Position numbers and translations under genes: made by a program. A stretch of DNA of 64,000 bases, taken from assembly GCA_036346225.1 (NCBI GenBank), contig JARFIW010001452.1, positions 1,054,001-1,118,000 of the forward strand. Direction: 5' to 3'. Below the pieces are notes generated by a model. The model made no database searches. It worked only from the letters and a program-made list of their open reading frames with translations, and was not told the DNA's origin. This document shows, piece after piece, positions 21,430 through 33,059 of this stretch. Origin of the DNA: Platerodrilus igneus (taxonomy: Eukaryota > Arthropoda > Insecta > Coleoptera > Lycidae). Position 1 is the first letter of the stretch. The number at the start of each line of letters is the position of its first letter.

Positions 21430-21807
21430 AATCATTATATGACGTTGAAGTTTGTCCAGGCAGCAGGCCATCGTATGTCGCTGATCGTCAAGGTCTCAGT
21501 AAAATTTTTAAAGAAGTACGTGCTAAGCTAAATTTAGCTTATGAGAAGGCAAGTCGTCGTTATAATTTAAAGCGGAGAGATTTGTCGTTTGAAGTTGGTG
21601 ATAAAGTCTGGAGAGTAAATAAAGTTTTGTCAAGTGCGAGTGAAAAGTTTACTGCTAAACTTGCACCTAAGTTTGTGTTGTGTACGATTCGAAAAAGGAT
21701 CTCGAATTTGGTATACGAGGTATATAATATAGATGGTTCGAAAGCAGGCAAATGGCATGTAAAGGATCTCAAGCCCTATTCTGCTTTAGAAGGGCTGTGT
21801 AACATAT
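21430..21807 (+). pseudogene. gypsy integrase C-terminal domain (GPY/F-type)
   Basis: The frame carries KASRRYNLKRRDLSFEVGDK, then VWRVNKVLSSASEKFTAKLA and KWHVKDLKPYS to a stop at 21807-21809: the usual RYN.R.....VGD.VW......F..KL.P...PF...HV.DLKP pattern. The catalytic core is missing upstream. Being C-terminal and plus strand, it fits the same element as the gag at 19970. Confidence 0.85.
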
Positions 21808-21809
21808 AA

Positions 21810-23262
21810 ATTTTCGGTAAATTTGTTCATTGACCTTAGCGCGGTGTATCTGTTATTTTAGTTGTTATCCAACAACATTTATATAATTCATTCAGTCATT
21901 ATTGCATATTTAATAACCAATAAACTCACAAAGCACATTTTAATCCTAATTATAATTAAAATATACATACTACATATTCCTTTTTGATAACATTTATATA
22001 TACAAACGTGTTAACGTGTTCCTACATCTTAAAGTATCTAAGATTTTAAATTGTTCCGACGATTGGCGATTGTTTGGCACTTTTTGTTTCTTAGTTGAAC
22101 TGGAAGGTCGCTCCGTGTTGAAAACATTCAACATGTGCAGGAAAATCAAGGTTTCCTGGCGACGACGTCGTAAAAGAGGAGCATACTGTTGAAAGTTGTC
22201 CATGACAACTATTGTAGTAATGTAGTGTACAAATGCCTTGGCGAACGTGCAACTTTGATACCGTACAACTTTGCAACCACTAAATAATGAAATTTTGAAT
22301 TTTAAAATTTCTGTAACTCTGGAAATATGGATGGTCTTGTAATAATTTTGAAGTGATTTCACGTAATTTCGATGTAGTCTTAGATGAACGAAAATATTTT
22401 ATTTGGTATGATTTACTTCAATTTATGGAACTCGTTTAGGAGGCAAAGCTGTAAATTACTGTGATCCACACGTGGCCGACGTCGCTTGTAACCAGCGTGT
22501 TCTACTGATGCACAGATCGTTTCAAGGTTACAGGTCATTGCCGCTGTCGGTAAGAAAGTATTAATTTATAAAGTAATGCTGACGTTACAAAGTCCATTGC
22601 GTAAATTTTGCATGCAATGATATGCTTTTGAAACTTGTTTTACATTACGTTGCTGTATGCAACTTATTATGACTTGTATAAATGTTTTGTCAATTAATTT
22701 TAAAAATTCCTTTGTAAGGTATAAAGTACAATGAGTACCATAACCTATTTCTAATTAATAGTGTGTTCAACTTAAAATATCATATTTTACCGATTGTACA
22801 GGTGTGGATATACCTCGTCAGTTATCTTGTTTATGACGAATTGAAATATTAATATGTTAAATTATAACACTTGAAAGCTATATGATGTAAATTGGAATTT
22901 AAAGTAATCTGTCAATTTTTGATTTTTGCCAAAAGTTTAATAAGGGATATTTAAACATTGTGAGGTCGCGTAGCGCTACAATGACTATTTTATAAAAATA
23001 TAAAATGTCTATAAATAAATTTCTGACTTACAAATCATTTTCATAAGAATTGAATTTTTTAGTAATGTTATTTATCATGATGTTATTTACTTTTCTTTAA
23101 AGAGAATACAGAATTATTTTTATTGGACTTCAGATCATTTTTCAATAATATTAAATTCTCCAAGTTTTGTACGGTGTTTACAAAGTAAACTTATCCGAAA
23201 AAGTATCAAGATAGTAGAGACAATTGAACTTAATTCAAAGATACTATATTCATATTGATCCG

Positions 23263-23264
<2 letters not shown>
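21810..23264. other. 3' non-coding interior of the gypsy element; nothing else recognised
   Basis: A conserved-looking GC-richer patch around 22440-22560 has no ORF. A minus-strand frame at 21994-22362 has no family resemblance. Confidence 0.4.

Positions 23265-23305
<41 letters not shown>
23265..23305. repeat. (AT)n microsatellite before the 3' LTR
   Basis: As at 19187, the tract is followed by ggg and then the LTR start at 23309, although the sequences further upstream differ between the two LTRs. Confidence 0.95.
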
Positions 23306-23308
<3 letters not shown>

Positions 23309-23309
<1 letters not shown>

Positions 23310-23735
23310 GTCTATGTTGGTAGATACTATGTTTCAGAGTCACCCCATTCATTATTAGATCTTTGAAGAAGACCAACAGATGTAAGTATGAAATGTGTGA
23401 CTATCAAACTTTGTATTTAAAGTGGTTTATGATAATATAGGTTTCCAAATTTTCCTTTAAGCAAATTCATTTAGTCACTTGCTTTATATAAAATTTAGGC
23501 GGCGTCCTTTATTCTGTTTCTTTCAATTCAAATATACCCACTGACCCAATCCCATGCGACCGTGGGCCAAAAAACTCAGTTAGCTAAAAGTCTTAAGAGT
23601 GTTCTTTTACTATAAGCCAATTTCCATCCAAACCTTACCCTGGGCTTGATACAAGTACATAAGAATTCTCGATAGGTAATGTTAATCTACCACAATTCAT
23701 TGTGGAATAGATTGATAGAAAAAATATAGATAACA
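23309..23735 (+). repeat. 3' LTR of the gypsy element
   Basis: Repeat of 19230-19655 ending ...taaca; immediately followed by CR1/Jockey-like RT sequence. Confidence 0.9.
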
Positions 23736-23744
23736 AGCTATAAT

Positions 23745-24490
23745 ATGGTCTCCTGTAGAACATTCATTAATAAGTAGTAACACAGAAAAATTTGAAGAAA
23801 TAAGTGTGGTATACTTATGTAAAATAATTTTTTCATAAAAAGATGTAAATAATCGTGAAGTTTTTAAAACAAGCTTTTGAAGCATTGGGGCATATATTAA
23901 ACTTCATTATTGTGTCTTTAGTAAAGGATGTTTTCCGGAAACTTTTAAAATTAGTTCATTAATACCAATACTAAAGATATCTAATACCAATAAAGTAAAA
24001 AACTTTCGTCCAAAAAATACTCTTCCTGCCTTAGAGAAGGTCTTGAAATGATAGTTGATGAATAACTTATCAAACAATATTACCACAATACTTTGTTTTT
24101 GGGATGTCAATCTGGATTTAGAATAAAACATTCGTGTGAAACTGCACTGCAGTTAATAATTAGAGAGTGTAAAAGTGCTATGAATAATAATGAATATATT
24201 TTGCAGTTTTCCTTGATTTTCAGCATGCACACAGAAAAAATTAATACAAAAACTGCAATATTATGGAATACGTTGAAAAGCACTGCAATGGTTTGAAAGC
24301 TACCTCACAAAAAGAACTTAAAAACTAAAATATATAATGTAATATTAGATAATATTATTAGTAATACAGGAATTCCGCAAGGGAGTGTGTTGGAACCTTT
24401 ATTATTTATTATTTATATAAATGACATTGATTATGTTCATGGACCACACCTTATAAATCTCTTTGCTGGTGATATACTTGTTTATATCTG
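23745..24490 (+). pseudogene. CR1/Jockey-like reverse transcriptase fragment
   Basis: In order: KGCFPETFKISSLIPILKIS, NFRPKNTLPALEKVLK, CQSGFRIKHSCETALQLII, then GIPQGSVLEPLLFIIYINDI and LINLFAGDILVYI. These are the palm motifs of this non-LTR group. The catalytic FADD box reads FAGD, so the second Asp of the pair is kept but the first is Gly. Several frameshifts and stops occur. It begins directly after the gypsy 3' LTR. Confidence 0.82.
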
Positions 24491-24654
24491 ACTACCATAA
24501 AAATACCGCGGTACAAAAAATTAATTTAGCATTAAAAATATTGAATGTTATTTAAAGATTAAACACTTAAACTGAATGTACTAAAAATCAAGGCTATGAT
24601 TGTAACAACAAACAAAAAATATGAACGACTTAACACAGCTTAATTAACATTAAA

Positions 24655-25450
24655 TTGACTGAAATTATGGTAATTGTTTAAAATATTATTGTAAATTAAG
24701 CTCAACCCTTGAATGTCTATTTTGTTGTTAATGGTGTTGGTTGTTGTCTTTATTTTAATAATTTTTAATATGAGTCTTTTACTATGCTTAGTTTGTGTTG
24801 CTAAAATTTTTATATTATTGAGGTTAAAATTAAAATTGTGGTTCTATTTATAATGATGTGAAGTTAAAGCTGTCAAGTCGTTTTTTGAAATGGTTCTACA
24901 ATCTGATTTGTGATTTGTTGTTCTAGTTTGTAACGAATTTCTTGTCTGACTAATGTAAATGGGAACACAATCTTTACACTGAATTTGGTATACTATGCTT
25001 GATCTGTATTGTTTAGGGATAATATATTTAGTTTTAGAAAATAATTGTTGAGGAGTTTTTGTATTATATGTTATAATTTTGATGTTTTTATTTTGTAATA
25101 TTCGTTTAAGTGAATGTGTGATTGCTAAATTTGGAAGTTTAAAATATTTTATATTAGGGTTAATATAATTGTTAATGGTAGTATTATAATTAAACATCTG
25201 GGTTACTAAATTTGAGGGGTCATTGTTTACAGTTAAAATTTTTTTTAGAGATTATGAAGTCTAATCGATGGAATTTAGTATTCCTTAAATTAATACTTCT
25301 GTAAAAAAAAATTTAGCAACAAGAACAAACCATAGTAAACGACTAATATTAGAAATAATTAAAATAAAAACAACACCCAACACCATAAACAACAAAAAGG
25401 ACATTCAAGGGCTGAGCCTAATCCACAATAATATTGTAAACAATTACTGA
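24655..25450 (-). mobile_element. Penelope-like fragment bounded by ~100-bp inverted repeats
   Basis: The sequence near 24655-24770 (ttgtaaattaagctcaaccc, then ttgaatgtctattttgttgt) returns inverted near 25350-25450. Inside, 24844-25235 encodes the connector and endonuclease of a Penelope element on the minus strand. Confidence 0.65.
24844..25235 (-). pseudogene. Penelope-like RT-endonuclease connector and GIY-YIG start
   Basis: The frame reads TPQQLFSKTKYIIPKQYRSS, VYQIQCKDCVPIYISQTRN and TTNHKSDCRTISKND. The CCHH-like YxIxCxxC and the following Y-I-S-Q-T (normally Y-(I/V)-G-Q-T) place it in the Penelope endonuclease. It differs clearly from the 11898/18188 subfamily, and Gly of the GIY-YIG box is Ser. 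No start or RT is present. Confidence 0.78.
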
Positions 25451-25480
25451 TATAATACATGTTTATGTGTTTGTGATATA

Positions 25481-25948
25481 GTCGAAATCAGGAAAGAATG
25501 AATGCACGTCATCAACCGTATTCGTATGCATCAAGATTAGTCAATTGACTGTTTAGTAAAGATTTCAAGAAATATTCCCATTGGAAATCGAAAATAATAT
25601 AATGAAAACAACAAAATATAAAAGCAAACCCATATATAAAGGCGCAGTTATAAGTTATGGTTATGTTAAGTTACGTTGTATTAAAAATGACATGTGTTAA
25701 AAATCATCTTAAAGGCTTCATTAATATAAGTGTAATATAGTTAGGACATGCGACAGTTTACTGTTCCCATTCTTTACGTATCATAAACTCCACAGCGTAA
25801 GTCGTTAGTAAGCTACTTTGCTCGAAACACGTGCTACTTGTATTCTATCTTTCTCTTGCATGTTAAATACGCCCATTGTATATGCGGAGGTATATCTTGG
25901 ATTGAATCAGAAATTAATGACGTGAATTCATTCTTTCCTGATTTCGAC
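25481..25948. mobile_element. 468-bp MITE with ~33-bp TIRs and TA flanks
   Basis: gtcgaaatcaggaaagaatg at 25481 is matched inverted by cattctttcctgatttcgac ending at 25948. Both ends are flanked by TA (25479-25480 and 25949-25950), as expected for Tc1/mariner- or pogo-type integration. It has no ORF, so it is a non-autonomous element. Confidence 0.85.
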
Positions 25949-26151
25949 TATAATGCATGTGTTTGTGTATAGATAGACACTACCAATGTCAAAGAATTAG
26001 ACCTAATCATCAATTTTACATGTCAATTCTAAATTGTCATTCTTAAAACTAAATCTGTTTAACATTAAGTTAACTAATAATCTAGATATATTCATGTAAG
26101 TTTTATTAAAAAATAGTGTTAAAAATTAGCTTATATCTGTAATGGTAGGGT

Positions 26152-26190
26152 TCTGATGAGATTTTAAAATAAATCGAAACATGTCAACTG
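26152..26190 (+). repeat. Penelope-like 3' tail
   Basis: ctgatgagattttaaaataa followed by atcgaaacatgtc resembles the end of many Penelope elements; no coding part is attached. Confidence 0.5.
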
Positions 26191-26289
26191 TGAATTATAG
26201 CGTATTTAATTGTATAAAAATTATTTTTAAGGGATTAATTTCCAGCAAATTTTGATGTTAAGAGTTCAAGGCATTTTGACCGTTACTAA

Positions 26290-26650
26290 ATCATCTGTGT
26301 TGCATCCTTGGCCAATTACACTAACTAAGGGGGTAATAAAGGATAGGTAAATTATCCACAGAAAAATTAAAGAAAATTTTGTACTTCACATAGGTTCTGT
26401 AATTCTTAACAAGGATTAGATGACGTTTATTTTAATAACTAAATAATAGGTAATATATCATAATCATATATATCATATCATAATATAATCATCTGTGTTG
26501 CATCGTTGGCCAATTACACTAACTAAGGGGGTAATGAAGGATAGGTAAATTATACACAGAAAAATTAAAGAGAATTTTGTACTTCACATAGGTTCTGTAA
26601 TTCTTAACAAGGATTAGATGACGATTATTTTAATAACTAAATAATAGGTA
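26290..26650 (+). repeat. two 163-bp direct repeats, 198-bp period
   Basis: 26290-26452 and 26488-26650 are almost identical (tcatctgtgttgcatc through aaataataggta), separated by 35 bases of AT-rich spacer. No ORF is shared. Confidence 0.9.
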
Positions 26651-26934
26651 GATAAAAATTTCTACCTAACCGTAAGCTGTAAATTGTTTATATTCCTTTA
26701 GATAATGTGTACGGGAGAAATAAACGCTTAGAAGACTATTGACAGATGTTTCTAGAGATTTCTGTATTTCATTTCTTTCGATGAAATCCACAACATATTT
26801 TCCGCTGAAATATCCAGGCAAGGAAAGGGAGACGACAGTGATTTTATATTTTCTATTGCAACCTCATAAATATAATTCGGTTGTACCCAAGCCGCAGCGT
26901 AATTTGTGGCTCACAAGGTATAGGCGGGTCACAG

Positions 26935-26937
<3 letters not shown>

Positions 26938-26982
<45 letters not shown>
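26938..26982. repeat. (TA)n microsatellite at the start of a long LTR
   Basis: A pure tract ends exactly where tgttgtggatt, the start of the long-LTR gypsy family, begins. Confidence 0.95.
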
Positions 26983-26988
<6 letters not shown>

Positions 26989-28996
26989 GGATTTTAGCAA
27001 CCGTGTTTATAGAAATAGGAGCAAATCATTTACGCCCCAAATTAATTTAGGTCATATAATGAAAACGGATTAAGGTATTTTTATATTTAAATTGGAATGT
27101 GAAAATTACACAAGGAAAGAAAAGCTTTAAAGTACATAAAAGTTTAAGGATACGCATAATTAATTATAATTTCTTTTAATCAAACGCATGAAAGCAGAAA
27201 AGGAAGCTTGCATGCATAAGAAAATCAATAATTTCTAACGCAAATGTATTCGTTTTAAAAGCCAACGTTCATTTACACTGATACTACGAAGCAGAGAATC
27301 TAGAATTGTTATTTTCAAACGGTCGATAATTACAAGAAACACCTGTTGGTTAAATGTTATGTTCAGAGAATTTGAAAAGAACGTTAATATAGAATTCCAT
27401 AAAAAAATTTTTAACGGTCGATTTGTATAAGCTGGTAAATAACGCGTACCTTGGGGAGTGAGTGGAATGAACAATCGAAAATGTAAGACAGATAGAGAAG
27501 AAAATAACGCTAGCGTTGGATAGAAGTCACATACGGTATACACGTGGACTAGGCGATTTTTGTAGCCCAAGTGGGGTTTGAAAGAAGACAACAAACATGC
27601 ATAGAACAGAGATGTATAGCGGATAGGTGGAACATTGGGACGACAGGAAATTATATCATTGGTTGATAGTCAACAGTTTTCGAAAAGTGCGCGTACGTGT
27701 AAGGTAGGAGAGGATTTCTACATAAACAGCACAATCCATAGTCGGTTGGGTTCAAAATTTTAAGAAGCCGCTTTGAAAACAAGCTTTTCTCATGAAACGG
27801 GTTCCACGGGGGGTTTAGGAACAATATAAATACCCAGGAGAATATATTAAAGCTCTCTTTCCTTTCATCGAGTTCTGAATACGGGTTCAGACCTACATAA
27901 TAGTCAAAGCTTTTGATTAGAATTTGTGTGTTCAGTAATGTTACATTAAACATCTTATTTGAAAGTATAAAAGTTATAGTAGCGGACCGGAAGTTATAAA
28001 AGTGACGCACGAATTAGTGCTTATTGAAATAAAAGGTACCGTTACTACGACTAAGTTATTATATGGATGGACGAGTTTGGGGTCACCAGAACTGAGAAAA
28101 ATTTGTATGCGTAATATCTGGAATGAAATGTAACTTTTGAGACAAAGCTAGTATCCTGAGAGAAGTACAGTTATTGTATGGTGGCGATCGGTGGATCCTG
28201 GAATCAGCGTAGTAAATGGACACAGCGACGAGGGGTTTCTGGTAGCCATCTCCAGCGGTGTCGCAGAATGTCCAGGTAATAAATTTGAAATTTCTGTTTT
28301 TATATAAACATTTGTGGATATTTTGTGTTGTGTGGTTGACTTATTGGTGGCGTATTTATTGTATTTAAAAACCTGTTTAAAAAGGTACATGTGCAGGACA
28401 ATTTAATAATTTTGAGTATTGAAAAAAGGTTTATTGAGGAGATATAAAAATTTATTCAGGCTATAAATTATGGTTGTAAGGAGTAAACGGGTCTGTAAAT
28501 TTGTTTTCAAAAATGCAAGGTTTAAAAAACATTTATAAACAAAACTGGGTTATAATGAGCTCACAATACAACCGTCTGAAGTCAAATTAGGGTTACATGT
28601 GGTGCCCATCTACTCATATCTACTCGGATATGTTTAAAATCATTTAACAATCAAGGACCTTAAAACATTCAATAAATTGAGCTGGTATAATTGCACCAAA
28701 CCGTTTGTACTCATTTGTAAATATTTTATCTGTTAATATGTGTAAATAAAAGGTTGTATGGTTGATATTATTTTGGTAATTTCATTTGATGGTGTGTGAG
28801 TGTGAGAGAGATATGTACGTAAAAATAAGTATTCAAGAAGAGACCGATTGCTGAGCTAGCCAGGGTGAGCAGAGAAATTCGAAGGCGTCCCTAATAAAAG
28901 GGTAAGAAATTTTTTTTTATATAAAATTTTTTTTTGGAAAATTTTATGTTGGCCCAGGTGGGGCACGAATTTTACTGAGGTTCCACGGCAATTTCA
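26983..28996 (+). repeat. ~2.0-kb LTR of a gypsy family
   Basis: It begins tgttgtgg and ends acggcaatttca, directly before a tRNA-Lys-type primer site. Homology with the inverted LTR 41588-43646 is visible over agctagccaggg..gtaagaaatttttttt, the aataaa-containing gtaaataaaaggttgtatgg region, and the first bases. The length is unusual for gypsy (commonly a few hundred bases). ORFs within are not conserved between copies. Confidence 0.7.
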
Positions 28997-29020
28997 TGAC
29001 GGCCCAACGCTGGGGCTCGA
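28997..29020 (+). promoter_or_regulatory. tRNA-Lys-type primer-binding site
   Basis: tgacggcccaacgctggggc followed by tcga lies immediately after the LTR; the tail ggggctcga matches the T-arm complement of insect tRNA-Lys. Confidence 0.8.
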
Positions 29021-29057
29021 TGCTAAAAGCTTAGTTCGCAAATTTTGGTGACATCCA

Positions 29058-29060
<3 letters not shown>

Positions 29061-29102
<42 letters not shown>
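29061..29102. repeat. (TA)n microsatellite
   Basis: It lies 40 bases inside the primer site of the long-LTR element. Confidence 0.95.
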
Positions 29103-29105
<3 letters not shown>

Positions 29106-30189
29106 ATAGTTATATTAAGATAGTTTAGTGTAGAATGTTTGAACAAGTGACTTTAGATGTTGAGTGAGTGTGATTTCCAGATTTGATTTAGTTCGTGATT
29201 ATAAAAGTTATGCTGGATAAGTTTTAAATAGTGCGTGTTAACAAATTGTGATTTAAAGTGATTATTGCCATTGGTTGTTGGAGATGGGAGGCTTCAGGAC
29301 GAGAGTCTTTTTAGAAATTGTCCAAATTCTTGCGGATAGTGTATAACAAGGTGTACACTAGAGGGTATCTGATTTAAACTGCATTTCTAAACGGATTGTG
29401 GCTGTATGGCAAATGGACAAGAGTATATGAAGTGCACTGGAGTATCTGAAGTTGGTATTTTTGTGCAGGATTAATTCAGGGATGCAATGAGGTTAAAAGA
29501 GTGAAGTTTGATAATAAAGGCCGATTAGGAAGTTAAAGGTGGATCTACTTGAAGAAGGGTTATGAAGAGGAATATTTATTATTGACGCAAATAGATCATA
29601 GGTTTATCTACCGGATGTGACAAAGTCCATTTTTGTTGCCAGGACTGAAGGATTGAGCTGTAGGTCCATGATTTTATTTCCGTTTTTGGTAGGATTTTGT
29701 AGGTGTTGTGTTGTAGTATTAAGTCGATGAGGGGTTAGGGATTTATTTCATTTCGGGTTACCGATTTGTATTAAAGGAATCTGAAGTAAAACGTATATGG
29801 CAGCAGTAGATGTTGTTCTGTATGCTCTTGAGGAGTATATCAGGAATGGACGGATGATCGGATTAAAGAGTCGTTTTGGTGATGAGGGAGTTAGTGGGAA
29901 CCAGAGCCTAGGGCATAACGGACGCAGCTTCCTGTCTATTGGAGTACTTTTGGGTAAAGCATTGGAGAATCAAAATTAAATATAGGGCATAACGGACGTT
30001 GGGAATAATAATTTGGTTTAGTATGAGTAGGTGGTTAGGTTTCGTGAATTTTAGGAATATAGGTGCTGATCAGTGCATGTTATTCAGAATTGCAGTGGTT
30101 TTTGGAGCGGATTGTGGCTAATCGGGTCGTCGTGTTAGACAGATTTCTAAGTGGAGGTCGAGATAAAGTGTTGAAGTTGAGATAGATAG
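29103..30189. other. no gene recognised
   Basis: Expected to be the 5' leader or gag of the long-LTR element, but no coiled-coil gag like that at 40983 is seen. A 60-codon plus-strand frame at 29797 has no resemblance to anything I know. gggcataacggacg occurs twice (29909 and 29986). Confidence 0.4.
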
Positions 30190-30830
30190 TGGGGTAGTTA
30201 GGTTGTAAATTTTTCAGCTTCTTTTAAGCTCTAGACGTGCTTTGAGTATAATAATTTTGGATTTGTTATGAGATAAGGGCTGTTTATTATTAGAGAACCA
30301 TGTTTCTATCTGGTTTTTGAGGATAGCGGAGGTGTTTTCCAAGGATAGTAAGCGTGTGTTTTCGAGAATTATGAAGGCTAGATCATCGGCATAAGCAAGG
30401 TGGAGACAATTGAGATATTAAGATTTTGGAGAGGGATTAAGGCTAGGTTACTAAGGGTGGAAAGAGTCTGGTGCCTTGTCTATTCTTGGGTTAAGGATTT
30501 TGTGACAAGTGGTGATTGTGAGGGTGGTTGTGCAAAAAATTAAGTAAGACTTCACAATTAGGAATAAAATGGAGGGGAAGTAGGAGACTTTAGTAGGTTA
30601 AGTAGTTTGGGGCACCACAGCGGATCAAAGACCGATCGGAAGTCAATAACGAGGACGTTGACGTATTTGTTGGGCAAGAAGTGGACTGTTGAGATGAGGG
30701 AGTGGATTGTTGTTCGGCTTTGTGTCCTTTCCAAAATCGTATTGGCGTGAAGACAAGAGGGGACGGTGGTCTATATGGAATAGGACTATTGGTCTGTAGG
30801 AGCTAATATCTTCAAGCGGCTTGTTTGGTT
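30190..30830 (-). pseudogene. R1-like non-LTR reverse transcriptase fragment
   Basis: On the minus strand, VHFLPNKYVNVLVIDFRSVF and DPLWCPKLLNLL (first catalytic Asp region) are followed by AYADDLAFIILENTRLLSL (YADD at 30377-30397) and FSNNKQPLSHNKSKIIILKA to a stop near 30190. This order and wording is of the R1/LOA kind. Stops interrupt the palm between. It inserted into the long-LTR element's interior or joined it by deletion. Confidence 0.8.
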
Positions 30831-31035
30831 TTAAGTTTAATAATACGGAAAATTTAACCAGACTTTAGAAGTGTTTAAAAAAGCAGGTGTTAAAAACTGC
30901 TTGAGCCAATTTTGGTACCAGCAATGGTGCAAAAGTTGAGGACACACAACAAATGTTTTTCGGAAAACCCGAGTTCATTTTACATTAGTCAATAAAGGAA
31001 ATGGAGTCTGAGCCACCGCTACCAAAATAGCGATT

Positions 31036-31430
31036 ACATTTGTTAGTATCATTTGCCATAAATGTCCATAATGTTTGTGCTACCATGGAATCCTACGCAT
31101 GGGGCAATTATTTAAATAATCCTGAGACATTACAGCAAATGGTTGCCAAACTACCAGCAAACTTAAAGCTTGATTTGGGAATACACAAACTGGGGTCAAG
31201 ACTGGTAGTTTAGGCGCATTTTCGGACTATTTGGGGGTTAAAAAACCTGAGACATTGTTAGAATCTAAGGGGAATGTGTGGGCACGGAAAATACTAAGGA
31301 ATGGAGGGACTCGCGTAGGTGATAAATTTCGCACACTGCTACTATGGAAATATGACCAGGTAGTTCATCAAGATAGTGAGGTTATGGCTAAACGAAGGCT
31401 TGAATGCTTAGAAAGAAAACTATAAAAGGT
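31036..31430 (+). pseudogene. BEL/Pao relic 2: Gag fused to RT N-terminus
   Basis: Gag C-terminal capsid sequence (HNVCATMESYAWGNYLNNPE, LPANLKLDLGIHKLGS) runs directly into GDKFRTLLLWKYDQVVHQDS and MAKRRLECLERKL of the Pao RT N-terminus near 31300. Zinc knuckles and protease, which should lie between, are deleted. A stop and frame changes follow. Confidence 0.75.
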
Positions 31431-32330
31431 TCCGATTCTTCATAAAAAATTACGCAACACTATAGCAGAGTATATTTCAAAAGGTTATATAAATTGTCGA
31501 AGGAGGAGAAAAATAAAATCACTAATAGAACGTAATACTTACCGATATTTACATTTTCAAATCCTAATAAACCAACCAAAGTTAGAATGGCGTGGGATGC
31601 CGTTGTAGTAGTCAATATAGAGTTTTACTAAACTCAATATTACTAAAAGGACAAGATTTCTAACGTCGCACCCACTACTGTATAAATTTCGAGAGCGAAA
31701 ATATCAGTTTGTAGTGACGTTAAGTACGTGTTTCACTGAATCACTGTAAAAGAAAAGTATCAGCATGTCCAACGCTTTCTATGGAACGAAAATGGTTCCA
31801 CACTTTCGTATGTGATGAATGTTATGGTATTTGGCACCTGATATTCACATTATATAGTCCAATATACAAAGAATTTAAATGCTTCGAGATACTCTAGATA
31901 ATATACAAGCTATAACACAAGCTATAACAGAACGTCACTGTGTGGATGACTGGTTGGACAGTTTTGATGAGGGAAACGTAGCTGTAGCAACTGTAACAAA
32001 TGTACAATTTCTGCATTCAAGAAGTGATGTTCATATACGAAACAAGATGCCTAATTTCAAACATATATTGCCCGAACTCAGGGAAGAGAATGCGCAAGAA
32101 CCAAAAACCTTGTTTCCAATTATGCTCATAATTATGCAAAGCTTTTAAGCATGTGGTGGGATCCCACTTTGGATGAGTTTTATTACAGGGTAGGATATGG
32201 TCGTATAAATGTATCTATTCTCTATATAAATAACAAAAAATAACAAAAGAGACGTATTTAATACTGTTAGGTTAATTTTCAATTCATTATGGATCATCGT
32301 GTTCTTTTATTATATGAAAAAAATCTTACT
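31431..32330 (+). pseudogene. BEL/Pao relic 2: reverse transcriptase
   Basis: Pieces in several frames: YKFRERKYQFV, QRFLWNENGSTLSYVMNVM, then a better frame at 31879-32148 with RHCVDDWLDSFDEGNVAVAT and VQFLHSRSDVHIRNKMPN, then LLSMWWDPTLDEFYYRVGYG. The YVDD catalytic box reads CVDD (Tyr to Cys). It is frameshifted throughout. Confidence 0.8.
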
Positions 32331-32660
32331 AAGAGAGATTTGGAAGTTACCGGTTAATTGGGATGAAAGTTCGACTGCTACCAAACCCTGAAAAGATTAG
32401 AATATCATGATTGTATATTTAGATTAACTCTATACCTGAAGCCAATGCTAATGAATTGCAAATCTTCGTGAATGTGGGTGACAGCTCATTTGCAGCTGTT
32501 GCTTATTTTTGTATTTCGGATGGATGTTCAGATACTATCAGATAAGTAGGCGCAAAAGCAAAGGTTGCACCTAAGAATCCTATGTCCAAATCAAGGTTGA
32601 AACTCCAAGTAGCTGTACTGGGAGCACGTTTGGAAATAGTCTGATAGCTGGGTTTTCAAT
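32331..32660 (+). pseudogene. BEL/Pao relic 2: RNase H region
   Basis: EANANELQIFVNVGDSSFAA, VAYFCISDGCSD and KVAPKNPMSKSRLKLQVAVL follow the usual Pao pattern ELH.FVDAS..AYAAVAY...AKTKVAP.K..SIPRLEL.AAVLGARL. The catalytic Asp of FVDAS reads Asn (FVNVG). Confidence 0.8.
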
Positions 32661-33059
32661 AAAAATCTCAAGAAAAGTATTTTGGACAGATTCGATGGAT
32701 GTTTTGTATTGATTGATATTTGAGAATTAAAAAGTTTAACAGCTTGTAGCTTACAGAGTGGGAGAAATCTTGGAAGCTATAAATGACACTGGACTCCAAC
32801 AAAACAGAATGTAGCCATTGAAGCAACGGAGTGAACACGTATTCCCGAAATCTCTTGCACGAATAGATGAATTTTAGGTTCTATGTGTCAAACTGAATTT
32901 GAAGGGCCGCCTGAGAAACCAATGGATATGTCACTACGATTGCAGAAAAACGTTCAACAAGTATATGTACAATAGCCAGTTGAATTTATGGCTATTTCTG
33001 ATCCTACAAAATTCTCCAGTTGGGAGCGTTTGGTATCTACATAGGTATATCTGTTGAGA

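Larger units (their letters stand above)
19230..23735 (+). mobile_element. Ty3/gypsy element with two LTRs, most of pol lost
   Basis: Direct repeats 19230-19655 and 23309-23735 (426 and 427 bp, TG...CA) bracket a tRNA-Lys-type primer site, a gag ORF and the C-terminal part of integrase. Protease, RT, RNase H and the integrase core are absent. 21840-23260 holds no recognisable gene. Confidence 0.85.
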
